Notes under the pieces: generated by a model
The model's database searches: none
Told to the model about the DNA's origin: nothing
Seen by the model: only the letters and a program-made list of their open reading frames with translations
Translations under genes and position numbers: made by a program
Part shown: positions 1 to 7,045 of the stretch, piece after piece
How the letters are laid out: each line of letters begins with the position of its first letter
Numbering within the stretch: position 1 is the first letter of the stretch
NCBI GenBank assembly: GCA_021828225.1
Contig: JAKASH010000045.1
Coordinates: forward strand, 1-11,031
Direction of reading: 5' to 3'
Source: Acidobacteriota bacterium
GTDB lineage: Bacteria; Acidobacteriota; Terriglobia; UBA7540
Length of the DNA stretch: 11,031 nt

Positions 1-28
1 CTCAACCCCGGAGGACGCGCTACCCGCT
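1..28 (-). repeat. REP element, third copy, cut by window edge
   Basis: These 28 bases are identical to 3575-3602, part of the REP to the right of the RAYT gene, and lie in the same orientation. Read on the minus strand they show the GTAG foot (20-23), the CGCG arm, a T, the CCTC arm and the loop, ending at the window edge before the hairpin closes. The match stops at base 29. The rest of the element, and possibly another RAYT or REP, should lie just left of the window. Confidence 0.75.
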
Positions 29-339
29 TTGCACCGAGCTGAATCTCCCTGGGTAATCGGGCTGAAGACGGAGCACCAAACCTTGTGTGACGTGGATGCC
101 GACTTCCACCCCGCTGTGATCTTCGAGCAGGTGGATGCCCGCGGAATTCCGGCTCGCGACCTTCTGCCGCGCCTGCCGGCCGGTTATGGACGGGAAGCCG
201 GCAGTCCAGGCCGAAGCCAATATCTGAACACTGCCGCGTCAATGTTGGGTGTTAGTCGCCAATTGGTTTGGGGCGGGCATGAGGCACGAGGCGTACTCGT
301 GATACGCCTGTACTGAAATTCGCGATGTGGCTGCGGCAC
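29..339. other. Unassigned stretch downstream of GH92 with one hairpin
   Basis: About 310 bases between the REP copy and the GH92 stop codon. Short open frames exist on both strands (for example 29-316 plus, 20-220 minus), but none has a ribosome binding site or a recognisable product. One clear structure is present: AGGCGTA (289-295) pairs perfectly with TACGCCT (303-309) around a 7-nt loop. It lies about 30 bases beyond the GH92 stop codon and could protect or end that transcript. No T-run follows it on the minus strand, so it is not a convincing intrinsic terminator. Confidence 0.4.
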
Positions 340-2646
340 TTACATCGAGGGCGGAGCCGCATCCGGGGCGCTGCCCCAACTCTTATTCGGCCTGGGGCCC
401 ATGTTGAGCACCAGCCTTCCGCCATTCGCTATATCGGCGTGGCTGAACCACGGCCGATTCCAGGGCTTTCCGTTCAACGTCGCCGACTGAATATAAATGT
501 TCTTCTCGGAATTGTGATTGGCCACAATGACGAAGTCCTTTCCGTCGCCGAGATGGAGGGTCACCTCGTCGAAGAGAGGGCTGCCGATGGCGTAGTTCGC
601 GGTGGCCGGATCGACGGGGAAAAAACCCATGGCGCTCAGCACGTACCAAGAGGAAGTGGACCCCTGGTCATCCATGCCCGGAAAGCCAAGTCTGTACTTG
701 TCGCTGCCGTACAATTCAGTAAGGATCTCCCGCACGATCTTCTGGGTCTTCCAGGGCTGGCCGCTCCAATCGTAGTAATAAGCAGCCTGCTGGTCCGGCT
801 GGTTGCCCTGCACGTACTGCCCGATCATGCCCGTGCAGTCGCGGCAAATCCCCCGGGCATGAAAGGGCGTGTTGAAGAACGCGTCGAGCTTGGCGTTGAA
901 TTTTGCGCGTCCCCCCAGCAGGCTGATCAGGCCCTGGATGTCCTGGGGCACAAGCCAGAGGGTGGACCAGCCGGAAGCCTCCTTCATCATGAAATTGTAG
1001 TAGGGCTCCTGGGGGTCGAAGGGCGAAATCCATTGGCCGTCGCTTGTCCTGCCGCGCATGAATCCAATCGAGGGATCGAAAACGTTCCGGTAATTGTAAG
1101 CTCGCTTCCGGAACATTTCGTAGTCGGCTTCCTTGCCCAGTTTCCTGGCGTAAACGGCAAGCGCTGCGTCATCCCAGGCATATTCCAGCGTCGTGGCCAC
1201 GCCCGCCTTGCCGCCCGCGTAAGGAGGGTCGGGATTGCCTTTCGGAATGAAGTCAGAAATGTAACCCTTCTTGAGATACTCCGCGAGGTAGGGACGCGCC
1301 CCATTCGTGGTGGTGGTTGCATTCTTGTAAAGGTACGGGTAGGCCGCCTTGTAATCGAACGGAATGCCCCGCAACCAGCAGCCCAGGTACATCATCACAG
1401 CGTGATCGCCGTGAAACGAGGTCGGCATGAAGCCGGTTTCGCGGGCCTGATCTAGCGTCGAATGCAGAATGTTCTCCATCACCGAAGGCTCGACCAGAGT
1501 GAGCAACACGAGCTGGTCGCGCCCGGTATCCCAGAAGGGCACAGGACCATATCGGTCGTAATCAGCCGTTTTCATCTTGCCATCCATTCCGCGGAAAGGC
1601 TGGCCTGCACGGGCCACCAGATGGGGGCTCGCGAATGAATGGAAGAAGTTAGAGTAAAACAGCGTGCGCTCGTGCGGCGTCCCACCCTTGATCTCAATGG
1701 TGTTCAGCAGCCGGGCCCAGATATTCTCAGCCTGTCGGTGAATGCCGTCGAAATCCCAACCGGAACTATCAGTATCCAGGCGTTTCTGGGCATCTTCGTA
1801 GCTGTCGGCAGCGGCTATTTTGACGAGCACCTGCTCGCCCTCCGAAGTGACAAAGTTGAGATATGCGCCCGCGTAGGGACCGGACTCGGTCTTGCCACCG
1901 GGCGTAACCGTGCTGTATCCCAAAAAGTTATACGGATTGACGCGGCGCGGAGGATTTTCCTTGAAAGTACCGAACCCGTTGAAATCCTTTGAGAACACAG
2001 CGACGAAGCATGTCCGCGCCGTACCGCGAATCGAAGTGCCGGAGACCCCACCGGGAATCGGGCGCTCGGCGCACCCTCTGACCGTGTGGTTGTCACTGAT
2101 CTCGATGTTGCCGCCCTTGTGACCCAAGTCCATCAGGATGTGCGACTGTTCGCTTTTCGGGAAAGTGAAGCGGTACATGCCGGTCCAGTAGGTCACGGTC
2201 ATTTCGGCCTTTACGTGGAAGTCGTCCAGGTACACGCTGTAATAACCGGCGGTACCTTTTTCCTTTGACTTGTCGTAAACGGACCCGGTGCGCTCCGGGG
2301 GCACAGTCCAGGGGCCGACCACCGGCATCACCACCATGCCGGGCATGCCATTGGAGAAGCCGAACATCGTCCGATGCAGGTAGTCGTATGACATGCCCAC
2401 GCCGGCGGGGTAAGAGAGGTCCAGATTCTTGTTAATCGGAGCGAAGTCGGTGATGCCGTGAGGGAGCACGGCCCCCGGCGATGTCATGCCGGTATACAGT
2501 TCCTCACCGGGCGGCGGAGCATTGCCGATCAGGACCTGCTTGTCGAGCGGGGCAGTACCCACCAGCGTGTTCACCCAATCCAGCGGTCCCTTTTGAGCGC
2601 CCAGCGCGGTCGCGCACGTAAGTAGCAGAAGGGCAAATGTCCTCAT
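340..2646 (-). CDS. GH92 family glycoside hydrolase (alpha-mannosidase-like), secreted
   Basis: A 768-residue exported enzyme of GH92, a family of calcium-dependent inverting exo-alpha-mannosidases. The ATG at 2646 is chosen because GAGGTG lies 5-6 bases upstream and the protein then opens with a clean signal peptide (MRTFALLLL..., likely cut after ALGA). A longer frame begins at 2676. GH92 hallmarks in order are FWDTGRDQ (about 371-378), KEASGW (Glu556, the probable general acid position), GNQPDQQ (614-620), SGQPWKTQ, then GMDDQGSTSSWYV (Asp659/Asp660, probable base region) and GFFPVDPA. The length is normal for the family. The protein is divergent: the usual GNEP motif reads GNQP, and the N-terminal SGTG region is not recognisable. 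Substrate is therefore uncertain. It could act on alpha-mannosides or a related, perhaps modified, mannoside. It faces away from the GH3 gene, and no operon partner is visible within the window. Confidence 0.9.
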   Translation of the reverse strand: MRTFALLLLTCATALGAQKGPLDWVNTLVGTAPLDKQVLIGNAPPPGEELYTGMTSPGAVLPHGITDFAPINKNLDLSYPAGVGMSYDYLHRTMFGFSNGMPGMVVMPVVGPWTVPPERTGSVYDKSKEKGTAGYYSVYLDDFHVKAEMTVTYWTGMYRFTFPKSEQSHILMDLGHKGGNIEISDNHTVRGCAERPIPGGVSGTSIRGTARTCFVAVFSKDFNGFGTFKENPPRRVNPYNFLGYSTVTPGGKTESGPYAGAYLNFVTSEGEQVLVKIAAADSYEDAQKRLDTDSSGWDFDGIHRQAENIWARLLNTIEIKGGTPHERTLFYSNFFHSFASPHLVARAGQPFRGMDGKMKTADYDRYGPVPFWDTGRDQLVLLTLVEPSVMENILHSTLDQARETGFMPTSFHGDHAVMMYLGCWLRGIPFDYKAAYPYLYKNATTTTNGARPYLAEYLKKGYISDFIPKGNPDPPYAGGKAGVATTLEYAWDDAALAVYARKLGKEADYEMFRKRAYNYRNVFDPSIGFMRGRTSDGQWISPFDPQEPYYNFMMKEASGWSTLWLVPQDIQGLISLLGGRAKFNAKLDAFFNTPFHARGICRDCTGMIGQYVQGNQPDQQAAYYYDWSGQPWKTQKIVREILTELYGSDKYRLGFPGMDDQGSTSSWYVLSAMGFFPVDPATANYAIGSPLFDEVTLHLGDGKDFVIVANHNSEKNIYIQSATLNGKPWNRPWFSHADIANGGRLVLNMGPRPNKSWGSAPDAAPPSM

Positions 2647-2902
2647 CCAACACCTCGTTTCCGTACCCCGCAACATTGACTGACACTGGCCATCTCGACA
2701 GTTTCACCCGCCAAGCAACTGTCTGCGCCGGACGCCAAATGTGCGAGGGCCATCATGATCCTGATCTGGCGGAATAGTCTTCTTATGACGATGTGAAATC
2801 AGGCAGACCTTAATGGGCCCGGGCAGGGTTCTGAGCCAAGATTTGCGTTCCGTTCTCTGACTTCGAGTTCAGTCGTGCTCTTTGACATCCCCATAATCTA
2901 CA
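2647..2902. other. Upstream region of the GH92 gene
   Basis: About 255 non-coding bases between the GH92 start and the mobile RAYT block. It must hold the GH92 promoter and ribosome binding site. I could not place a convincing -35/-10 pair on the minus strand. A TTGACA on the plus strand (2882-2887) has no -10 at a workable distance. I see no other gene here. Confidence 0.4.
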
Positions 2903-2936
2903 AGAGGCGGACTCGGGAAGCAAGTGTTCCGCCTCT
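2903..2936. repeat. Inverted repeat at left edge of the RAYT block
   Basis: AGAGGCGGA (2903-2911) and TCCGCCTCT (2928-2936) are perfect 9-bp arms around a 16-nt loop, about 28 bases left of the left REP foot. The hairpin probably belongs to the same mobile module as the REP, whose copies commonly come in closely spaced pairs. It has no T-run and does not look like a terminator. Confidence 0.5.
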
Positions 2937-2964
2937 GTTCAACCCGGATTCGCAAGTGAAGCGA

Positions 2965-2994
2965 GTAGCGCGCCTCCGGTGTCGAGGTCCGCGG
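2965..2994 (+). repeat. REP element, left copy (GTAG foot plus hairpin)
   Basis: On the plus strand, GTAG (2965-2968) is followed by arm CGCG (2969-2972), arm CCTC (2973-2976), a 7-nt loop, GAGG (2984-2987), a TC bulge and CGCG (2990-2993). This is the foot-plus-bulged-hairpin layout recognised by REP-associated tyrosine transposases. It lies directly before the RAYT gene, in inverted orientation to the copy at 3567-3597. Stems, bulge and foot match that copy exactly, while the loop differs. Confidence 0.8.
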
Positions 2995-3014
2995 TTCTTC
3001 TGGTGACGGTCTTC

Positions 3015-3557
3015 ATGATGTTGTATTCTAGCGCCAGGTCGCGGCTCCGGCGCCCCTTTCTTTCGGATCGATATTTCTTTGTGACCGTGCGTCTGCTCAA
3101 AGACCGGCCCCGGTTGCTCGACGCGGATTTCCAATTGATGGCGCTCGCCTTGAACCGGGTGCGGCGCCAGCATCCGTTTTATTTGACGGTCTGGGTGTTT
3201 CTTCCTGACCATTGGCAGGCGATCTGCGCACCCGTCTATCCGCTCACCATCTCGCGGGTCATGAAATCGGCCAAAACCAGCTCGACGATTCTCATCAACC
3301 GCCGGCGCGCCGAGCGGGGCGAGTTGTGGCAGGCTCGATTTTTCGACCGCGTCTTGCGAACTGTCAAGGAATACAACGAAAAGGTGGAGTACATCCACCT
3401 GAACCCGGTCAAGGCCGGGTTGGTTCAGCAGCCAGAAGAGTGGCCCTGGTCCAGCGTGCGCGAGTATTCGGGCACGGTTCGGGAAGAAGCCACCCGCCAT
3501 CCCGTCCTGCCCATTGACCGCGTGTTGTTGCCCTGCGACCAACGGACCCGAATCTGA
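3015..3557 (+). CDS. REP-associated tyrosine transposase (RAYT), Y1_Tnp family
   Basis: A 180-residue single-strand transposase relative of the IS200/RAYT group, which nicks at REP sequences and helps them spread. I start it at ATG 3015, with GGTGA 8 bases upstream. An in-frame GTG at 2979 falls inside the REP hairpin and is unlikely. Family features are the N-terminal strand RYFFVTVRLL, the His motif region LPDHWQAIC (His66 to Gln68), LWQARFFDRV, and VEYIHLNPVKAGLV carrying the candidate catalytic tyrosine (Tyr126), then WPWSSVREY. The HUH-type site should read His-x-His; here the second is Gln (codon CAG at 3216-3218), one base from a His codon. The protein may therefore be unable to bind metal normally. 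Inverted REPs flank the gene on both sides. Confidence 0.88.
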   Translation: MMLYSSARSRLRRPFLSDRYFFVTVRLLKDRPRLLDADFQLMALALNRVRRQHPFYLTVWVFLPDHWQAICAPVYPLTISRVMKSAKTSSTILINRRRAERGELWQARFFDRVLRTVKEYNEKVEYIHLNPVKAGLVQQPEEWPWSSVREYSGTVREEATRHPVLPIDRVLLPCDQRTRI

Positions 3558-3566
3558 AAAGAAAAG

Positions 3567-3597
3567 CCGCGGACCTCAACCCCGGAGGACGCGCTAC
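3567..3597 (-). repeat. REP element, right copy (inverted relative to left copy)
   Basis: On the minus strand the GTAG foot (3594-3597) is followed by CGCG, an extra T, CCTC, a 7-nt loop, GAGG, a TC bulge and CGCG (3568-3571). Identity with the left copy extends a few bases past the foot (AGCG at 3599-3602 on the minus strand). The element starts 10 bases after the RAYT stop codon. Its foot provides the TAG that ends the adjoining permease fragment. Confidence 0.8.
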
Positions 3598-3765
3598 CCG
3601 CTGAAGTGCCAGAAAGCAGAGAAGTTCACACCCATGAAGGCGAGGAAGGCGCCGAAATTGAGCAGTTCACCAGCATGTTCGAACGCGTTGCCGATATAAT
3701 TCAGGCCAATGGCGCCCAGGTAGGCGACCAAACCGATCAGGAGGATATTTGTGGCGTGACCGAAT
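3594..3765 (-). pseudogene. C-terminal fragment of an APC-type amino-acid permease
   Basis: The minus-strand frame encodes a hydrophobic stretch, ILLIGLVAYLGAIGLNYIG, then HAGELLNFGAFLAFMGVN and FWHFSG, then stop. The ELLNFGAFLAFMGVN block is typical of the late membrane segments of APC superfamily amino-acid permeases, which normally have about 12 segments and more than 450 residues. Only about 55 related residues remain. The upstream part (from about 3765 to an ATG at 3830) does not look permease-like. The downstream end is cut by the right REP, whose GTAG supplies the TAG stop. I read this as a dead remnant left by rearrangement at the RAYT/REP block. A small two-segment membrane peptide is possible but less likely. 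Confidence 0.6.
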
Positions 3766-3797
3766 AGTCTGGACACAGTGACACAATAACATCGGCG

Positions 3798-3824
3798 TTG
3801 ATGCCTTGCGTTGGGGTGTATAAT
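3798..3824 (+). promoter_or_regulatory. Candidate sigma-70 promoter for the GH3 gene
   Basis: A perfect TATAAT (3819-3824) lies downstream of TTGATG (3798-3803), with a short 15-base spacer. It points toward GH3 and would give a leader of about 280 nt. The spacer is shorter than the preferred 17 bases, so this is a sequence-based guess. Confidence 0.35.
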
Positions 3825-3927
3825 GCGCACGATTATGGCGCCTCCAGATTACCCTGCGCGTTCGGGTTGCGAAACCCATGCTGCTGCACTCAACACGGTC
3901 GAACCTTGTGCGTGGTGAGGTCTCCTG

Positions 3928-4110
3928 ATGACCAGCCGGCTGCGTTTCGATCTTCGCGTTGCACTGGAATTGGCCCTCAATCGGCTGCCGCAAAAAGGGA
4001 AGAAGCGGCGCGCAGCCGAAGTTTCCCAATTAAAAGCGGCGTTGGTCGTTGTTGTCTTCAACACTGCAGGAACGGTTCAAAATTGCGGAACGTATCGGGA
4101 GGAGGATTGA
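3928..4110 (+). CDS. Possible 60-residue leader peptide overlapping the GH3 start
   Basis: ATG 3928 follows GGTGAGG (3914-3920) at 7 bases, a good ribosome binding site. The frame encodes a basic 60-residue peptide (MTSRLRFDLRVALELALNRL...) with a run of valines near the middle and no family I recognise. Its TGA (4108-4110) shares the A with the GH3 ATG (4110-4112), a TGATG junction typical of translational coupling. The GH3 ribosome binding site lies inside this ORF. It may be a real small gene, a regulatory leader ORF or chance. The strong start signal and exact overlap are the only support. Confidence 0.35.
   Translation: MTSRLRFDLRVALELALNRLPQKGKKRRAAEVSQLKAALVVVVFNTAGTVQNCGTYREED
4097..4105 (+). 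promoter_or_regulatory. Strong ribosome binding site setting the GH3 start
   Basis: GGGAGGAGG is an extended purine-rich Shine-Dalgarno match 4 bases before ATG 4110. It decides the start: the frame is open upstream to 3798, but no comparable signal occurs there, and starting earlier would bury the signal peptide. Confidence 0.7.
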
Positions 4111-6566
4111 TGCTGGACTTCTCATGTTTTCGCTCAGGGTTCTCCGGCGGTCGCAAACATCAATGCCACACGCCGAAACGCGTCTTAAGATATCTGAGAA
4201 TCTTCCTGTTCAGTGTGGGCCTGATATTGCCGGGCAGCTTATGGCTGGATGCGCAATCGCGCACTGCTGTTCCGATCTACCTCAATCCCAAAGAGCCCAT
4301 CGAGCGGCGAGTTGGCGACCTGCTAAGCCGGATGACGCTCAAGGAGAAAGTCGGCCAGCTCAATTTGCCGTGCGTCTACGTCAGCCAGCTTGGGAAGACC
4401 ATCCCAGAAAAGTTGGAAGCCTGCAAAAGATTTGCGGCCGGAACTTACACCGACCAGATCGGGCCGGGATGCGGTTTCTTTACACTCGCCAACACGATCC
4501 TGCCTGAAGGGGTCAAGCAACAGGTTGACTACTTTAACGCGCTGCAGAAGATCGCACTAACGCAGACTCGGCTGAAAATACCGCTTCTTGAAGACGAAGA
4601 AGGCACCCACGGAGCGATGTTTCCGGGGGCGACCGTTTTCCCTGAGGGGCTTGCCATCGGCAGCACGTTTGACATGCCGCTGGTCCAGGCCATTTATGCC
4701 GCCGCCGCGCAGGAGGCGAGGGCAGTAGGTATCAACATCCTGTCCACGCTGGTGCTGGAGTTGGATCGCGACCCCAGGATGGGGCGCAACGACGAAGCCT
4801 ACACGGAAGATCCTTATCTTTACTCCCGAATCGCCGCAAGCATCGTTCGGGGGGCGCAGGGTCACAACATCGATGCGCCAGACAAGGTGATCGCACTGAT
4901 GACGGATTTCCCGACCCAGAGCGAACCCGTGAGCGGCTTGGAGCGCGGCGCCATTGAGATGTCGCAACGTATGCTTCGTGAGGATTTCCTGCCCCCGTGG
5001 ATTGCGGCGTTCAACGCCGGCGCCCTGGGCGTGATGGCGGGATACCCGGAGATTGACGACGTGCCGGAGCACTCATCGGAAAAGTGGAATACCGACATTC
5101 TCCGGCACGAACTCGGCTTCAAAGGAATTGAGGTGAGCGAGGGCGACGGTTTCGCATCCTTGATCTATGAGGGCATTGTTCCAACCCAGAAGCAGGCGGG
5201 TGCGCTGGCCCTGCGAGCCGGTGTTGATCTGGACATCACCTACGAGCCTGCTTATATGGGTCCGCTGATTGAAAATGTTGAGGAGGGAAAAGTCCCCGTT
5301 GCCCTGGTCAACCGGGCTGTGCGCAGGGTGCTGGAGCAGAAATTCCGGTTAGGTCTTTTCGATCATCCCTATGCCAACCTCGCACGGGCCGAGCAGGTTG
5401 TGCACTCGAAAGAACATCAGCAGTTGGCATTGCAGGCCGCTCGCGAAGGCATTGTTCTTCTCAAGAACCAGAACGATCTCTTGCCGCTTGCAAAGAATAT
5501 CAAGTCGATTGCAGTGATCGGTCCTGATGCGGACAACAAGTGGAACCAGCTTGGAGATTACACGCCCGAAGTTGTTCCACAGCCAGTTGTGACGGTTCTT
5601 GAAGGGATCAAGTCGCACGTTTCTCCTGCGACGCGCGTCACCTACGTCAAGGGCTGCGGTGTGCTGGGAGACGACAAGAGCGGTTTCCCCGAGGCTGTTC
5701 AGGCTGCAAGACACGCCGATGTAGCGGTTGTCGTGGTGGGCGAACAGTATAGCTGGAACCGAGGGCCAAAGCTCGAGCGGTCGACGGACGGGGAAGGTTC
5801 TGACGTGGCCAGTCTCGACCTGACCGGCGAACAGGATGCTCTCGTCAAGGCCGTTGAAGCAACGGGGAAGCCGACAATTCTCGTGCTCATTAACGGAAGG
5901 CCACTTTCCATACGCTGGGCAGCGGCACATATTCCGGCCATCGTGGAAGCCTGGGAACCGGGTGAGCGCGGGGGACAAGCAGTGGCCGATGTGCTCTTTG
6001 GTGATTACGACCCGAGCGGCCGCCTGGCTATCAGCATTCCTCGCGGCGTGGGGCAGTTACCTGACTACTATGACTACAAGCCATCCAAAGCCTATTGGAT
6101 CAACCACGGATGGACGCACAACGGCGGGTACGTCGATATGCCTGGCACGCCGCTTTATCCATTCGGCTATGGGCTGAGTTACACGCACTTTCAGTACAGC
6201 AACCTTCGTATTGATCCGGCACAAATCTATACAGGAGGAGATGCGAAAGTCAGCGTCGACGTAGAAAATGTGGGCAAACGCGCCGGAGCCGAAACCGTTC
6301 AACTTTACCTTCACGAGCGCTACGCCCCTGTGTCCACACCGGTCAAACAACTTCGTGGCTTTGAGAGAGTTGCACTCGAACCCGGCCAGGAGAGAACCGT
6401 AACCTTTACGCTGACGCCCAAGAACCTCCAACTGCTGGACCGCAATATGCACTGGGTCGTTGTACCGGGGACGTTCGACATCATGGTCGGGAAATCTTCG
6501 GCAAATATCGCTTTGAAAGGAACGCTTGAAGTCAAAGGATCAGGACTCCCGGCGGGGTACGAATAG
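4110..6566 (+). CDS. GH3 family beta-glucosidase/beta-xylosidase-like enzyme, secreted
   Basis: An 818-residue three-domain GH3 enzyme, expected to remove beta-linked sugars from the non-reducing ends of oligosaccharides by a retaining mechanism. A long basic N-terminus leads into a hydrophobic segment (about 31-46) and likely cleavage after Ala48, so it is exported. The GH3 N-terminal barrel spans about 55-380, including LLSRMTLKEKVGQL. The C-terminal alpha/beta sandwich spans about 430-670, with GEGSD (Glu562, probable acid/base) and PAIVEAWEPGERGG. A fibronectin-III-like domain follows YPFGYGLSY (683-691). The nucleophile motif is odd: where GH3 enzymes have VSDxG, this one reads VSEGDG, so Glu344 or Asp346 would have to serve. 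This may define a GH3 subgroup or altered chemistry. Substrate cannot be read from sequence. Confidence 0.93.
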   Translation: MLDFSCFRSGFSGGRKHQCHTPKRVLRYLRIFLFSVGLILPGSLWLDAQSRTAVPIYLNPKEPIERRVGDLLSRMTLKEKVGQLNLPCVYVSQLGKTIPEKLEACKRFAAGTYTDQIGPGCGFFTLANTILPEGVKQQVDYFNALQKIALTQTRLKIPLLEDEEGTHGAMFPGATVFPEGLAIGSTFDMPLVQAIYAAAAQEARAVGINILSTLVLELDRDPRMGRNDEAYTEDPYLYSRIAASIVRGAQGHNIDAPDKVIALMTDFPTQSEPVSGLERGAIEMSQRMLREDFLPPWIAAFNAGALGVMAGYPEIDDVPEHSSEKWNTDILRHELGFKGIEVSEGDGFASLIYEGIVPTQKQAGALALRAGVDLDITYEPAYMGPLIENVEEGKVPVALVNRAVRRVLEQKFRLGLFDHPYANLARAEQVVHSKEHQQLALQAAREGIVLLKNQNDLLPLAKNIKSIAVIGPDADNKWNQLGDYTPEVVPQPVVTVLEGIKSHVSPATRVTYVKGCGVLGDDKSGFPEAVQAARHADVAVVVVGEQYSWNRGPKLERSTDGEGSDVASLDLTGEQDALVKAVEATGKPTILVLINGRPLSIRWAAAHIPAIVEAWEPGERGGQAVADVLFGDYDPSGRLAISIPRGVGQLPDYYDYKPSKAYWINHGWTHNGGYVDMPGTPLYPFGYGLSYTHFQYSNLRIDPAQIYTGGDAKVSVDVENVGKRAGAETVQLYLHERYAPVSTPVKQLRGFERVALEPGQERTVTFTLTPKNLQLLDRNMHWVVVPGTFDIMVGKSSANIALKGTLEVKGSGLPAGYE

Positions 6567-6611
6567 GCGGCGCAAGCCAGTCGGCGTCACTGTTAATAAT
6601 CGAGGCATGAG

Positions 6612-6956
6612 GCGGACTGCCCATGTCTGGGAAGACTGGTCCTTGTGCGCACCGCCGAGCATACGCGCGCGCATGTGCTGGCGGTGATGCTGGCCTACCT
6701 GATCCGGCGGGAACTGAGCCGGGCCTGGGCCAAGTTGGACCCCACGGTGGAAGAGGGGCTCGATCAGTTACAGACGCTGTGCTCGATGGAACTGAAGGTT
6801 GACGGAGGCGGCAGTTGCTTACGCATCCCCCAGCCCAGCGCCCCGGCGCAGGCGTTGCTCAAGGCGCTCGACTTGCGGCTGCCTGAAGCGCTGCCCCACC
6901 ACCCGGTCCGTGTGGTCACGCACAAGAAACTGCCCGAGCGCCGCAAACCTCGTTAG
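6612..6956 (+). pseudogene. 3' remnant of an IS1634-like transposase gene
   Basis: The frame from about 6645 encodes RTAEHTRAHVLAVMLAYLIRR, then ELSRAW, LDPTVEEGLDQLQTLC, and ends with THKKLPERRKPR. This is the C-terminal end of IS1634-type DDE transposases, where the helical part after the catalytic Glu carries such a block. A further stretch (about 6612-6644, RTAH then LVLVRT) seems to match the preceding segment but needs a 2-base frameshift near 6624. The rest of the roughly 500-residue protein, including the DDE residues, is missing. No terminal inverted repeat was found. It is a dead relic lying between GH3 and the tRNA-derived attachment site. Confidence 0.7.
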
Positions 6957-7031
6957 AATACAGCAGCTTGCGCGTAAAACGTCACTGCGACTTTAGGGTG
7001 AACATCCGCTGAAAGGTCGAAAATCGCTGTA

Positions 7032-7045
7032 AATTATTGATAATT
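7032..7045. repeat. AT-rich palindrome beside the tRNA fragment
   Basis: AATTAT, then TG, then ATAATT form a perfect 6-bp inverted repeat whose last T is the complement of the final A of the tRNA CCA. It lies just 3' of the tRNA fragment. It has no G/C stem strength, so it is a weak terminator at best. It might be part of the integration junction. Confidence 0.35.

Noticed and set aside
325..1455. Long plus-strand open frame (376 codons)
   Set aside because: It lies entirely opposite the GH92 gene, which has clear family motifs; the plus-strand translation resembles no family and has no ribosome binding site.
2882..2897. TTGACA/CATAAT promoter left of the RAYT
   Set aside because: The two boxes are only four bases apart, too close for sigma-70.
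2898..3542. Minus-strand open frame of 214 codons opposite the RAYT
   Set aside because: Antisense shadow of the transposase, crossing the left REP and hairpin; no recognisable product.
3798..4109. N-terminal extension of the GH3 frame
   Set aside because: The frame is open but has no start signal, and the strong ribosome binding site and signal peptide place the start at 4110.
4557..5072. Minus-strand open frames inside the GH3 gene (also 5349-5978)
   Set aside because: Shadows of a well-supported GH3 reading frame in G+C-rich DNA.
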